Assembly: GCF_011604685.1 (NCBI RefSeq)
Contig: NZ_CP050063.1
Location: 5,912,501 to 5,976,500 of the forward strand
Origin: Spirosoma aureum
GTDB lineage: Bacteria > Bacteroidota > Bacteroidia > Cytophagales > Spirosomataceae
Length of the DNA stretch: 64,000 nt
Reading direction: 5' to 3'
Positions within the stretch are counted from its first letter, which is position 1. Every line of letters starts with the position of its first letter. The position numbers and the translations under genes are program-made. The notes below the pieces were generated by a model. It had not been told where the DNA came from. It did not search any database and saw only the letters and a program-made list of their open reading frames with translations. Shown in pieces: positions 44,527 to 53,322 of the stretch.

Positions 44527-46233
44527 TTAGTGTGAATCACGCTTTACTTCACTTCCCGAACCGCCCCGCAGAAAATCGAAGTCGGCTCCTTCATGAGCCT
44601 GCGTAACGTGGCGAATATACAGATTTACATAGCCGCGATCATAACCCAGGTCAAGTGGTTTGAAATGAACGAGCCGGCCAGCCAGTTCCTCATCCGACAC
44701 ATGCAGATGAAGGCTCCGGTTTTCAACATCGAGCGTAATCAGATCACCATTCTGCACAAGTGCCAGATTACCCCCAACGGCTGCTTCGGGCGAAACGTGC
44801 AGAATAACCGTTCCGAAACCGGTACCACTCATCCGCCCATCAGAAATGCGAACCATATCATGAACACCCAGTGCCAGTATCTTGGCAGGGAGCTGCATGT
44901 TCCCTACCTCAGGCATACCCGGATACCCTTTCGGGCCAACATTCTTCAGAACCAGAACACAACTCGGATCAACATCCAGATCGGGATCGTCAATGCGCGC
45001 TTTGTAGTCATCGATATTTTCAAAAACTACTGCCCGACCCGTATGCTGCATCAGTGCAGGCGATGCCGCCGAGGGTTTTATGACTGCCCCGTTCAGGCAG
45101 AGATTACCCCGCAAAACCGCAACGCCCGACTCAGGCTTAAAAGGTTGCCCGACCGTTGCAATTACGGCGGGGTCATAACATTGCGCATCAGCGCAGTTTT
45201 CGCCAATCGTTCGACCGTTAACGGTTAGGGCGTCGTTATTGAGGTAGTCACGAAGCTCGCGGATAACAGCCGGCAGTCCTCCGGCATAGAACAGATCTTC
45301 CACGAAATGTTCGCCAGAGGGTTGAAGATTGGTCAACAGGGGGATTTTGGCCGAAAGCGTATCGAAATCATCGAGCGACAAATCGACACCCACCCGCCCG
45401 GCAATGGCCGTCAGGTGAAGGATAAAATTGGTTGAGCCACCCAACGCGGCATTGATCATAATGGCATTTTCAAATGCCTGTCGGGTCAGAATCTTCGATG
45501 GGGTTATGCCTTCACGCGCGAGTTCAACGGCCCGCATACCGGTCAGATGAGCGAGTACTTTCCGACGCGAATCGGCTGCCGGAATGGTTGCATTGTCGGG
45601 CAGTGCTAACCCCAGCGATTCGACCATGGCCGCCATTGTGGAGGCTGTTCCCATTACGGCACAGTGCCCCTGCGACCGGGCCATACTGGCTTCAGCAGCC
45701 ACAAACTCAGCCTGGCTCATCTCGCCCATTTTAAAGGCTTCGGCAAACCGCCAGAGATCACTCGTTCCAATCTTTCGGCCCTGGAAACGCCCTGCCAACA
45801 TCGGTCCGCCCGATACGACAAGCGTAGGAATGTCGACGCTACAGGCTCCCATCACAAGCGAGGGCGTGGTTTTATCGCAACCACACATCAGAATGACCGC
45901 ATCGATCGAGTTGCCACGAATACTTTCTTCCACATCCATACTGGCGAGATTGCGGAACAACATGGCTGTCGGCTTGATCTGGCATTCGCCCAGCGACATC
46001 ACAGGAAATTCCAGCGGGAAACCGCCCGCTTCCCAAACCCCTCGTTTGATGGCTTCGGCCAACTCGCGAAAATGGGCGTTGCAGGGCGTTAGTTCCGACC
46101 AGGTATTGCAAATACCAATAACGGGTTTTCCCTCAAACTCATGGTGTGGGAAACCCTGGTTTTTCATCCAGGCACGATAAATAAAGCCGTCTTTTCCGGT
46201 GCGGCCAAACCAATCTCGGGAACGTAGGGGCAT
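44527..46233 (-). CDS. IlvD/Edd family dehydratase (sugar-acid type likely)
   Basis: I start at ATG 46231-46233, because the longer start at 46239 is a TTG. The product is 568 aa. Family features include G-I-C-N-T-W-S-E-L-T-P-C-N (about 46-58), M-C-G-C-D-K-T-T-P-S (about 121-130; cluster Cys and the conserved D-K-T-T-P) and G-G-S-T-N-F-I-L-H-L (about 271-280). The opening R-S-R-D-W-F-G-R-T-G-K-D-G-F resembles pentonate/L-arabinonate dehydratases more than IlvD proper. It probably turns an aldonate into a 2-keto-3-deoxy acid. The upstream gap to 46677 (about 440 bp) contains no supportable gene. Confidence 0.88.
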   Translation of the reverse strand: MPLRSRDWFGRTGKDGFIYRAWMKNQGFPHHEFEGKPVIGICNTWSELTPCNAHFRELAEAIKRGVWEAGGFPLEFPVMSLGECQIKPTAMLFRNLASMDVEESIRGNSIDAVILMCGCDKTTPSLVMGACSVDIPTLVVSGGPMLAGRFQGRKIGTSDLWRFAEAFKMGEMSQAEFVAAEASMARSQGHCAVMGTASTMAAMVESLGLALPDNATIPAADSRRKVLAHLTGMRAVELAREGITPSKILTRQAFENAIMINAALGGSTNFILHLTAIAGRVGVDLSLDDFDTLSAKIPLLTNLQPSGEHFVEDLFYAGGLPAVIRELRDYLNNDALTVNGRTIGENCADAQCYDPAVIATVGQPFKPESGVAVLRGNLCLNGAVIKPSAASPALMQHTGRAVVFENIDDYKARIDDPDLDVDPSCVLVLKNVGPKGYPGMPEVGNMQLPAKILALGVHDMVRISDGRMSGTGFGTVILHVSPEAAVGGNLALVQNGDLITLDVENRSLHLHVSDEELAGRLVHFKPLDLGYDRGYVNLYIRHVTQAHEGADFDFLRGGSGSEVKRDSH

Positions 46234-46677
46234 TGTCAATGATCAGTATGTAGTGATCAATAAAGTCGTCTTATTGTCGATTATACTTTTGGCAGATGTA
46301 CCGTGCGGCATTTGCCAAAATAGCCTCGAATTTTCGCGTTGGCTTTCGCTTAATGCACGTTTTTCGCCCACAAAGCTAACCAGATCGCCAGCGAAACTAT
46401 AGTTTTTTTACTCGTCAGACTAATTTTTCATTCTCCATATCTCTGGCTCACTTGTGCCTTCAGTTCAACTGGCTTCAACCTATCTGCTTCAATACATTTA
46501 TTGCTTTCACCACATTTTTCATGTGTTATTTTAAGGTCGTGATTTTCAGTCGGTTTACCGGGAAACTTGGCAACTCGTAGTCCGTAACCCAATTAGTTTT
46601 AATCTAAAATATTGACAATCAACAAACTAATACTTTATCTACTGGCGTTATAGACTCAGTACCATCGAAATTATGTT

Positions 46678-47568
46678 TTGTTAAAGCGAGTTGGATTTTC
46701 TTTATTGATGGCCGTAATTCGTCCGGCTGTCACGGTTGCTGCGAAGTTTACCGCCCCTACAGTCCCCAATCTCAACGCATCTACGATTAGTACGGCAAAG
46801 CAGCCAGACGCAGCCCGGTCTGACGCAACCCGATCTGGACTGATGCCATCAGACGCAACGCGATCTGACATGACCCGTGCTAGTGCCAAAGCAGCCTTGC
46901 TGACAGTGGCACTTAACGCCCCTGAGCTTCCTTTGCTCGATGTCGATTTCTGCGGAGAGTGCCTGCCACTCGACAAGATCGATGTTGTTGACCGCTGGAA
47001 ACACGTATTTACGCTGTTTCGTAGTCACGCCAGCGATCTGGGCAACCTCCGTGAACGGGCTGATGCATTTTTCCCGATCATCGATCCGATTCTGGAGAAA
47101 TATGACATTCCAGATGATTTCCGCTACGTTCCCCTTGCCGAAAGTGCGTTACGTCCAAAAGCGGTTTCACGAGCAGGTGCAGCAGGTTACTGGCAATTAA
47201 TGCCTGGCACTGCCCGTTCGTTGGGGTTACGGGTTGGGGGACGAATTGATGAGCGTTTCAATGTGCTTAAAGCAACAGATGCCGCCTGTCGATACCTGCG
47301 AAAATTATATGATCAGTTGGGTTCATGGTCGTTGGTAGCCGCAGCGTACAACGCCGGACCGGGCCTGATGAAAAATCAACTAAAACGCCACGAACACCGC
47401 GATTACTACCAGATGAGCCTTCCACGCGAAACCAAATATTACCTCTACCGCGTGTTGCTCTACAAAGAAGTAATGTCTCGTCCGAATGATTATTCGTCCT
47501 TTTTGTCGCCTGTTCCACAAACAGCCTATCGATTTCAGCCTCTGACGTCAGCCATACAAATAGGTTGA
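46678..47568 (+). CDS. Lytic transglycosylase (SLT domain, MltD/Slt-like)
   Basis: The frame begins with TTG 46678 (M-L-K-R-V-G-F-S-L-L-M-A); the first in-frame ATG is at 46708. The TTG start keeps a Lys-Arg n-region before the hydrophobic stretch, so I prefer it weakly. A low-complexity part (about 40-75) contains repeated S-D-A-T-R-S units. The SLT domain at about 130-260 has catalytic Glu in P-L-A-E-S, then G-A-A-G-Y-W-Q-L-M-P-G-T-A and A-A-Y-N-A-G-P-G. It cleaves murein glycan strands. It sits just upstream of an operon that encodes a SEDS-PBP fusion, which may be a functional link. Confidence 0.88.
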   Translation: MLKRVGFSLLMAVIRPAVTVAAKFTAPTVPNLNASTISTAKQPDAARSDATRSGLMPSDATRSDMTRASAKAALLTVALNAPELPLLDVDFCGECLPLDKIDVVDRWKHVFTLFRSHASDLGNLRERADAFFPIIDPILEKYDIPDDFRYVPLAESALRPKAVSRAGAAGYWQLMPGTARSLGLRVGGRIDERFNVLKATDAACRYLRKLYDQLGSWSLVAAAYNAGPGLMKNQLKRHEHRDYYQMSLPRETKYYLYRVLLYKEVMSRPNDYSSFLSPVPQTAYRFQPLTSAIQIG

Positions 47569-47581
47569 AAATACGATTCAT

Positions 47582-47628
47582 ACAAGCAGAACGGTCGTAG
47601 AATCAGATTCTACGACCGTTCTGCTTGT
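47582..47628 (+). repeat. 23-bp perfect inverted repeat after lytic transglycosylase
   Basis: acaagcagaacggtcgtaga... (47582-47604) and its exact reverse complement (47606-47628) meet at a 1-nt centre. It begins 13 bp after the stop. A second hairpin with a U tract follows at once, so this element is not needed for termination. Confidence 0.7.
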
Positions 47629-47629
47629 T

Positions 47630-47664
47630 AATAAAGTCTGCTGATGGTAGACTTTATTTTTTTT
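47630..47664 (+). terminator. Intrinsic terminator before the large envelope operon
   Basis: aataaagtct (47630-47639) and agactttatt (47649-47658) form a 10-bp stem with a 9-nt loop, and ttttttt follows. It separates the transglycosylase from the sigma-factor operon. The next 184 bp contain its likely promoter, but no consensus could be assigned with confidence. Confidence 0.85.
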
Positions 47665-47848
47665 ATTCACATTATTCAGTCTTCCCCATTAACAGATTAG
47701 AAAGGAATAGATTTTACCAGCAAATTAGATCAGGCCTTTCTCCAGGATAGCCTACATGGGTATTCGCGTTAGAAAATCGACTTATTAAGTTTACTTAGTT
47801 AACTTTTTTAGCACACCACACAAAAGCGTTTAACCGAATCCACAGATT

Positions 47849-48511
47849 ATGGCCGCATTTTTTCGTAGTTCAGTCAATAAGGTCGCCGTGCAGCCATCAT
47901 TCAGCCAGTTTCAACAGGACGAACAGGCATTTTATGAAGCACTCCGGGCCAACGATCAACAAGCCTGGGACTATCTTATGATTCAGGTGCACAATCAGTT
48001 TGTTGTTCCGCAATCCCGCCAGAATTATGACTATGATACGTTAATTTCAGCCTATACCGAAGGGCTGGCTGTTGTTAAAGACAATATTTTGAGTGGTCGC
48101 TTTACGCACGAAAAGGCCAAAGTCACAACCTATGCGCATAGCGTTTGCCGGTTTACACTGCTTAATCTGTATGACAAAGACAAACGTCGGCAGGAAGTAT
48201 CGCCGTTTCAGGAGCAATCGGCGGATGAGTCAGAAGAAAGTTCGTCGGCAGTTCGTGACGAAGCGGTCGACTGGCTCCTTCAGACAGATATTGAAGATCA
48301 TAGCTGGGCACTGGAGCCACTCAAACTCGCCATGTCGGGCCTGAAAGATCGCTGTCAGACCATTTTGCGCCTGTTTTATATTGACGAAGTTCCCGACCGC
48401 GAAGCCGCCATTCAACTCAATATCAACGAAGCTAATCTACGCCAGCAACGTCGCAATTGCGTCATGGGGCTTCGACAGTCCTTTAACCAACTAAAAAACT
48501 CGTATTTATAA
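47849..48511 (+). CDS. RNA polymerase sigma factor (divergent ECF-like)
   Basis: This 220-aa protein has an N-terminal sigma-2-like region (about 25-115) with A-N-D-Q-Q-A-W-D-Y-L-M and K-V-T-T-Y-A-H-S-V-C-R-F-T-L-L-N, a linker rich in Ser/Glu (about 118-140), and a sigma-4-like helix-turn-helix (about 155-215) with L-K-D-R-C-Q-T-I-L-R-L-F-Y-I-D-E-V-P-D-R-E-A-A. It heads an operon whose next gene overlaps by 1 bp, as sigma/anti-sigma pairs do. It probably controls this operon and others; its signal is not evident. Confidence 0.85.
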   Translation: MAAFFRSSVNKVAVQPSFSQFQQDEQAFYEALRANDQQAWDYLMIQVHNQFVVPQSRQNYDYDTLISAYTEGLAVVKDNILSGRFTHEKAKVTTYAHSVCRFTLLNLYDKDKRRQEVSPFQEQSADESEESSSAVRDEAVDWLLQTDIEDHSWALEPLKLAMSGLKDRCQTILRLFYIDEVPDREAAIQLNINEANLRQQRRNCVMGLRQSFNQLKNSYL

Positions 48512-49257
48512 TGTCAATTTCTCAATCTGATTTCGAACGGGCTGAAGATTATATCGCAGGTCGGCTATCGGCTGGTGAGAAGGCACAGTTCGAACGTGAG
48601 CTATCCAGCAACGGCGAATTATCCAGAGAAGTTTCCAGTTTGAAAGCGATGCAGAGTGGCCTTCTTCGTATGAACTATCGTGACGAAATAGCGGCCCGCC
48701 ATGCTGAATTAATACTACGGGGAGACATCAAACCTACTCATACCGAACTGGGCAAGGTGGTGCCTTTTGGCTCCACACGTCCACTGTGGCACTATCTGGC
48801 CATTGCAGCCAGCGTCCTGTTGATACTCGGATTTGGCTGGTTTTTCATTCAGGATCGATTCCTTGGTCCATCACCCGCCGACATGGCAGCACGGTATATG
48901 GAGCCAGACTTGCGCCTTGACCCGACCACCCGCGATGGTGAGCCTTTACTCACGGCACCCGGTCCAGATCAGGTAAGTCGTTTACAGGCTATCGCCCGCG
49001 ATACGTTGTCTATCAGAGTCGGATTTACCTTATTGCAGAAAAACGAAGCTGCTCAGGCCATCGCGTTATTGAAACCAGCCCGCAACTGTCCGCTACCCGA
49101 CTGGCAGGCCAATGCCCGTTATTTATTGGCACTGGGCTATCTGCAAACGGGTCAGGTAAATCTGGCAAAAGCAGAGCTCGGCACAGTCCGTAAAACAACC
49201 TATTTTGGCAAACAGGCTGAGCAGTTACTCCATGAACTATCAGCGAGTCAACCCTAA
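48511..49257 (+). CDS. Membrane protein with TPR-like tail, probable anti-sigma partner
   Basis: Its ATG overlaps the sigma-factor stop (TAATG), so translation is coupled. The 248-aa product has a cytoplasmic N-terminal part with E-R-A-E-D-Y-I-A-G-R-L-S-A-G-E-K-A-Q-F-E (about 9-28), reminiscent of anti-sigma helices, a single TM segment at about 92-112, and an extracytoplasmic tail. The last 90 residues carry a TPR-like pair (Q-A-I-A-L-L-K-P-A, Y-L-L-A-L-G-Y-L-Q-T-G-Q). It has no zinc-binding HxxxCxxC motif. The best guess is a non-zinc anti-sigma factor that senses an envelope signal. Confidence 0.7.
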   Translation: MSISQSDFERAEDYIAGRLSAGEKAQFERELSSNGELSREVSSLKAMQSGLLRMNYRDEIAARHAELILRGDIKPTHTELGKVVPFGSTRPLWHYLAIAASVLLILGFGWFFIQDRFLGPSPADMAARYMEPDLRLDPTTRDGEPLLTAPGPDQVSRLQAIARDTLSIRVGFTLLQKNEAAQAIALLKPARNCPLPDWQANARYLLALGYLQTGQVNLAKAELGTVRKTTYFGKQAEQLLHELSASQP

Positions 49258-49287
49258 TCATTCGGCTTGATAAATCCGACAGATCGT

Positions 49288-50382
49288 ATGATCAAACTTC
49301 TCACTAGTCTGCTCATAACTTTAGTTAGCCAGGTGGCTTATACGCAAACGTTCCATGCGTTGATCGTGGCGGATACGCAGGCAGCTGACGTTGGTTCCGG
49401 TTGCCAGAAGGATGTTGCGGCCATGACAGCCACTTTCAAGGCCATTGCCTCCGGAATTGGTTATCCGTTAAATCTGGTTGTATTGAGCGATTCCGGTTTC
49501 AGGCGGCCCACTATTGAGCAACGGCTTCACAACCTGCCCATTGGCCCAAAGGATGTTGCCTTTCTTTATTACACAGGTCACGGGCACAATCTTGCCGGAC
49601 GCACCGATCCATTTCCGTTGCTCAGTATTGAACCCGGCAACGACCCATCTCTGCGATCGCTTCATGATTCATTACGGGCAAAACATGCCCGGCTCACGAT
49701 CACCATGGCCGATGCCTGCAACATTGTACTACCCGCCGGAACACGCGGTCTGATGGTAAACCCTATGTTGAAAGGCGGAACGGTAGAAGATGATATCAAC
49801 CGGGTTCTGGCAAATTTATTTCTGGATCAGACCGGCGACGTACTTATTGCGGCCTGTCAGCCCCATCAGTCAGCCTGTATGCTTAGCGATCAGGGAAGTC
49901 ATTACACACGGTCATGGGAACAGGCCCTGTCGGTGCTGACAACAACTCGTTCCCGACTAAGCTGGACTGATTTATTACTTGATGCTCAGGCTCGGGTAGA
50001 CAGGCTTGCCCGACCTGATAGTTCGCACCAGACATCGATTTATGAGATTAATCTGAAGCCTATAAAGCAACAGTTACCACCCGACGCGCATTTTACGGCG
50101 ATTAGCCAATACCTCAATGCGCTGACAGACGAGCGTCTGACCTACGCTGAACGAGCCCTGCAACGCCAGAAAGCCACGCAGTATTTCAACGCAGATGCGC
50201 GCGTAACGATCTACCAAAACGATACGTCGGTCGGTGAATACGCCCTGAATGACATGCTTAAACGCCTGACCCTTAATGCCGTAAAAATCGGGCAGGTTAA
50301 TTTTATTGAAAAACGATCGAAGCGAACGCCAAACGGAAAACTATACCAAACGATTGCCATTCAGGAAGTATGGTCGAATTAA
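49288..50382 (+). CDS. Secreted caspase-like protein (peptidase C14 family)
   Basis: I start at ATG 49288 (M-I-K-L-L-T-S-L-L-I), giving a signal peptide that ends A-Y-T-Q. The product is 364 aa. The caspase-like fold has the catalytic His in Y-Y-T-G-H98-G-H (residues about 94-100) and Cys in M-A-D-A-C144-N. Such proteins cut after Arg/Lys or Asp in the metacaspase/orthocaspase branch; here the pocket is not readable. The C-terminal half (about 250-364) is not recognised. A signal peptide makes it periplasmic or extracellular, unlike most cytoplasmic bacterial caspase-like regulators. Confidence 0.85.
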   Translation: MIKLLTSLLITLVSQVAYTQTFHALIVADTQAADVGSGCQKDVAAMTATFKAIASGIGYPLNLVVLSDSGFRRPTIEQRLHNLPIGPKDVAFLYYTGHGHNLAGRTDPFPLLSIEPGNDPSLRSLHDSLRAKHARLTITMADACNIVLPAGTRGLMVNPMLKGGTVEDDINRVLANLFLDQTGDVLIAACQPHQSACMLSDQGSHYTRSWEQALSVLTTTRSRLSWTDLLLDAQARVDRLARPDSSHQTSIYEINLKPIKQQLPPDAHFTAISQYLNALTDERLTYAERALQRQKATQYFNADARVTIYQNDTSVGEYALNDMLKRLTLNAVKIGQVNFIEKRSKRTPNGKLYQTIAIQEVWSN

Positions 50383-50451
50383 ATCGTACTGTATTCATTC
50401 ACAAAGCTCCATTACCTACTATATACCAGTCTGTAAGCTCCTCTTGCCGTA

Positions 50452-51051
50452 ATGAAGTTGCTTTCCGTTCATATCCTCACATTGTTTGTTTGCCTGTGGC
50501 TCTGGCTGTCGGGTGGTTTGCCAGAGCCGTGCCAGGCCCAGGTACGGCTGACGAATTCCGGTCGACCCCAGACGACAGCCATGCCCGCTGTCCGACTCCT
50601 GAAATTACCGCTGACTCAAAAAATCGATAGCATTCTGCATCACATACGAACGTATTCGCAGATCCCGGCAAACCAGCAGGAACGATACGCCCGCGAACTA
50701 ACCGCTTATTTTGCTCCATCTGGCTATATTTCAGTTCATCAGGATGGGCAGCCAGACGCCCGTCTATCGGTAAATGATTACCTTGCACAGTTTGGCAATC
50801 GGTCGGCAGCGGTTCAGTTTAAGGGTGCCGAAGTCGTGTATTATGGCCAGTCAATAAAAACCGCAGCGGGCGACTGGCAAACGATGGTAACCACCTATCG
50901 GAATGCGACAACCTTTACGGGCAACAAACCACAGGCTTCCGACATTGCTACCGTCATGACACCCGTGGGAAAGGCACCGCTTACGACGAATTATTGGCAG
51001 ATTTTTACTCTATACCTCACCATTCCTAAAGTTGGCTCAAACCGTCAGTAG
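50452..51051 (+). CDS. Secreted protein with NTF2/SnoaL-like-looking module (unknown function)
   Basis: This 199-aa protein has a signal peptide (M-K-L-L-S-V-H-I-L-T-L-F-V-C-L-W-L-W-L-S-G-G). Its middle section at about 60-195 has a helix (R-Y-A-R-E-L-T-A-Y-F-A-P-S-G), then L-S-V-N-D-Y-L-A-Q-F and beta strands ending Y-W-Q-I-F-T-L-Y-L. The same order is seen in three further genes of the operon, so it may be a shared cone-shaped NTF2-like module. No catalytic residues can be assigned. The family is not recognised. Confidence 0.55.
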   Translation: MKLLSVHILTLFVCLWLWLSGGLPEPCQAQVRLTNSGRPQTTAMPAVRLLKLPLTQKIDSILHHIRTYSQIPANQQERYARELTAYFAPSGYISVHQDGQPDARLSVNDYLAQFGNRSAAVQFKGAEVVYYGQSIKTAAGDWQTMVTTYRNATTFTGNKPQASDIATVMTPVGKAPLTTNYWQIFTLYLTIPKVGSNRQ

Positions 51052-51069
51052 CCATCAACGCACCTCGTA

Positions 51070-52668
51070 ATGAAAACTCTCCTCTGGTTTACGATCTTGC
51101 TTTCGGCACAATGGGTTTGGGCACAGGCTCCAGCCGACCTGGTGAATTCGGGCTTACGTTTCGATGATGAAGCCTACCTGCGTGTCGAACAAAAGCCCGA
51201 CAATGTGATCTATAAGGCACCGCTTCCCAGAGCCATTTCCTACGAAAAATACTTGCCAGACATTGAACGGCAGGGCGACTATGGTACTTGCGTGGCGTTT
51301 ACCTGTGCTTATTATACCCGAACGGCAATAGAAGCCATTCAGCGAAACCTGACGACTAAACCGCAGATCAATCAGACCCGATTTTCACCAACCTACCTTT
51401 ACTCCCGACTCAAGTTACCGAACGACGTGACCTGCCAGCAGGGCGGAACAATGGATGAAGGCTTATTGGCGCTCAAAAATTACGGAGCTCCATTCTGGTC
51501 CAGTCTCCCCTATCCGCAATGCATAAAGAATGTTAAACCCTATGATTCTGAAGCCTCACAGTTTCGGATTCGTCATTTTGAACGGGTTTTTGACTTTGCC
51601 ACTATGTTCCGCGTGGTTCGACAGAACAATAATCTGGAGTCGGTTGTCAATGCGAACATTCAGAACATCAAACGGGCACTGGCGGGTGGTTATCCCGTCC
51701 CTATCGGCATGATGATCCCTTTGTCATTTCAGGCTGTTTCGACAGATACCTGGACGCCCGCACCGTCTGATGTCGACGATTTATACCAGGAAATAAGATC
51801 CGGCTTTAAACGCCGTAAATTGTATGGCCATGCCCTCACAGTTGTTGGCTATGACGATAATCGTCAGGCTTTTCGGGTTGTCAATAGCTGGGGGACACGC
51901 TGGGCCGACAATGGTTTGTGCTGGATAAAGTACCGCGACTTTGTTTTGTTTACGCGCTATGCGTTCCGGGTGTATCCGATGGAACCACCCACGGTAAAAC
52001 CAACCAAAGTGATACCAACCATTGCTAAAAATAATACCCGGCCACAACCTACTTCTGCTCCAAAACGATCACCTGTTCCAACGACACAACCCGACAAATC
52101 GGTAACGATGCAGGCCAGCGTGGAAATGCGGCTGGTAGACGGCTCTGAAATGCCTGCCCGGCGGTTGATGAGCCGGGGTTCGACCGTTGGCGACGATACG
52201 AACGACGAAATTGGTGCCTACAAACTGGTTAATGGCTACGCGTCCGGAACGCGATTCAAACTAACGGTCAATAACGACAAAGCGGCTTATGTCTACGTGA
52301 TCGGAACCGATCAGAGCATGAAACTTACGCGGTTATTCCCTTATGCCGATAGCCTGAGTGCCATGATCGATGCGAAGGAGTCGGCGGTGTTACCAGGCCC
52401 AACCAAACACATCCGGCTCGACAACAATCCGGGGCAAGAATATTATCTGGTTCTGTTTGCCGATAAACCGCTCGATATGAGTGCGCTCATGACCAGAATG
52501 AGCGCTATAGGTGGCAGTTTATCGCATAAAATTACGCAAACGCTTGGCGATCAGTTGATGGACTGGCACACGATGAACTACGATCCGGTACAAATTACAT
52601 TCAGTACTGCTACTGACCCCATTGGCAAAGTAGTTCCCGTCCTCATTAGCCTCGACCATAAACCGTAA
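51070..52668 (+). CDS. Secreted papain-like (C1 family) cysteine protease with DUF4384-like tail
   Basis: This 532-aa protein has a signal peptide (M-K-T-L-L-W-F-T-I-L-L-S-A-Q-W-V-W-A-Q). The C1 domain has the nucleophile Cys in G-D-Y-G-T-C74-V-A-F, His in G-H254-A-L-T-V-V-G-Y-D and Asn in V-N272-S-W-G-T-R. A Pro/Thr-rich linker follows at about 300-345. The C-terminal part (about 360-520) resembles DUF4384: K-L-T-V-N-N-D-K-A-A-Y-V-Y-V-I-G and L-T-R-L-F-P. The catalytic triad is intact, so it should be active in the periplasm or at the surface. Spacing to the next gene is 6 bp. Confidence 0.88.
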   Translation: MKTLLWFTILLSAQWVWAQAPADLVNSGLRFDDEAYLRVEQKPDNVIYKAPLPRAISYEKYLPDIERQGDYGTCVAFTCAYYTRTAIEAIQRNLTTKPQINQTRFSPTYLYSRLKLPNDVTCQQGGTMDEGLLALKNYGAPFWSSLPYPQCIKNVKPYDSEASQFRIRHFERVFDFATMFRVVRQNNNLESVVNANIQNIKRALAGGYPVPIGMMIPLSFQAVSTDTWTPAPSDVDDLYQEIRSGFKRRKLYGHALTVVGYDDNRQAFRVVNSWGTRWADNGLCWIKYRDFVLFTRYAFRVYPMEPPTVKPTKVIPTIAKNNTRPQPTSAPKRSPVPTTQPDKSVTMQASVEMRLVDGSEMPARRLMSRGSTVGDDTNDEIGAYKLVNGYASGTRFKLTVNNDKAAYVYVIGTDQSMKLTRLFPYADSLSAMIDAKESAVLPGPTKHIRLDNNPGQEYYLVLFADKPLDMSALMTRMSAIGGSLSHKITQTLGDQLMDWHTMNYDPVQITFSTATDPIGKVVPVLISLDHKP

Positions 52669-52674
52669 CCCACC

Positions 52675-53277
52675 ATGAAACCATTCATAGCCACACTATT
52701 GCTATTAATTGTCGCCACATCGCTGAGCTGGTCACAGGATCGGCTCAAACAATCGTATGTTGACGATGACCTGTCGGAAAAAGAAGCAGCCGATTTGAAA
52801 AACCGGACTAAACAACGCATTGCTGAACTTCAGAATTACCTCAACATCATACCCGACTCCAAGCGTTCGACGGCCGAACGCGAAGATGCCGTTGAACAGG
52901 CGCTCCTGTTATTTACGAACGAAGCGAACATGGAAATAATAGACCGAAAAGGGAAGCGGACGATGCCCGTTAAACGCTATTTTCGGAACCTGCTCGACAT
53001 CAGCACAGGCTATTATACCCATATCGACATTACGCAGTACGATGTGGCCTATGTGAGCGATTTTCGGCTTGGCACCGATGGTAACTACCATAGCACCGGC
53101 ACGTATTATCAGGATTTTAAAGGATTCCGTGGCGATCAGGCCGTTTATCATGACCGTACCAAGAAAGATGTCAGTATCCGAGCCGATGCCCGGCTGAATG
53201 AATACAATGAGAAAAAATGGACGCTGTTGCTTGGCAACGTGAAGGCCAGAAGCCTGGAAGTTATACCCGCTAACTAA
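52675..53277 (+). CDS. Secreted protein with NTF2/SnoaL-like-looking module (unknown function)
   Basis: This 200-aa protein has a signal peptide (M-K-P-F-I-A-T-L-L-L-L-I-V-A-T-S-L-S-W-S-Q-D). A helical section follows (about 30-85), then M-P-V-K-R-Y-F-R-N-L-L-D at about 102-113 and a beta region with D-G-N-Y-H-S-T-G-T-Y-Y-Q-D-F. This order (helix, K-R-Y-F-x-N-L, beta sheet) matches the modules of the neighbouring genes. No known enzyme. It is probably periplasmic and part of the same machinery as the proteases. Confidence 0.55.
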   Translation: MKPFIATLLLLIVATSLSWSQDRLKQSYVDDDLSEKEAADLKNRTKQRIAELQNYLNIIPDSKRSTAEREDAVEQALLLFTNEANMEIIDRKGKRTMPVKRYFRNLLDISTGYYTHIDITQYDVAYVSDFRLGTDGNYHSTGTYYQDFKGFRGDQAVYHDRTKKDVSIRADARLNEYNEKKWTLLLGNVKARSLEVIPAN

Positions 53278-53322
53278 TAATCAGCCAGTAACGGCCAACA
53301 GCGAAATCTATTCTTCTTCTCT

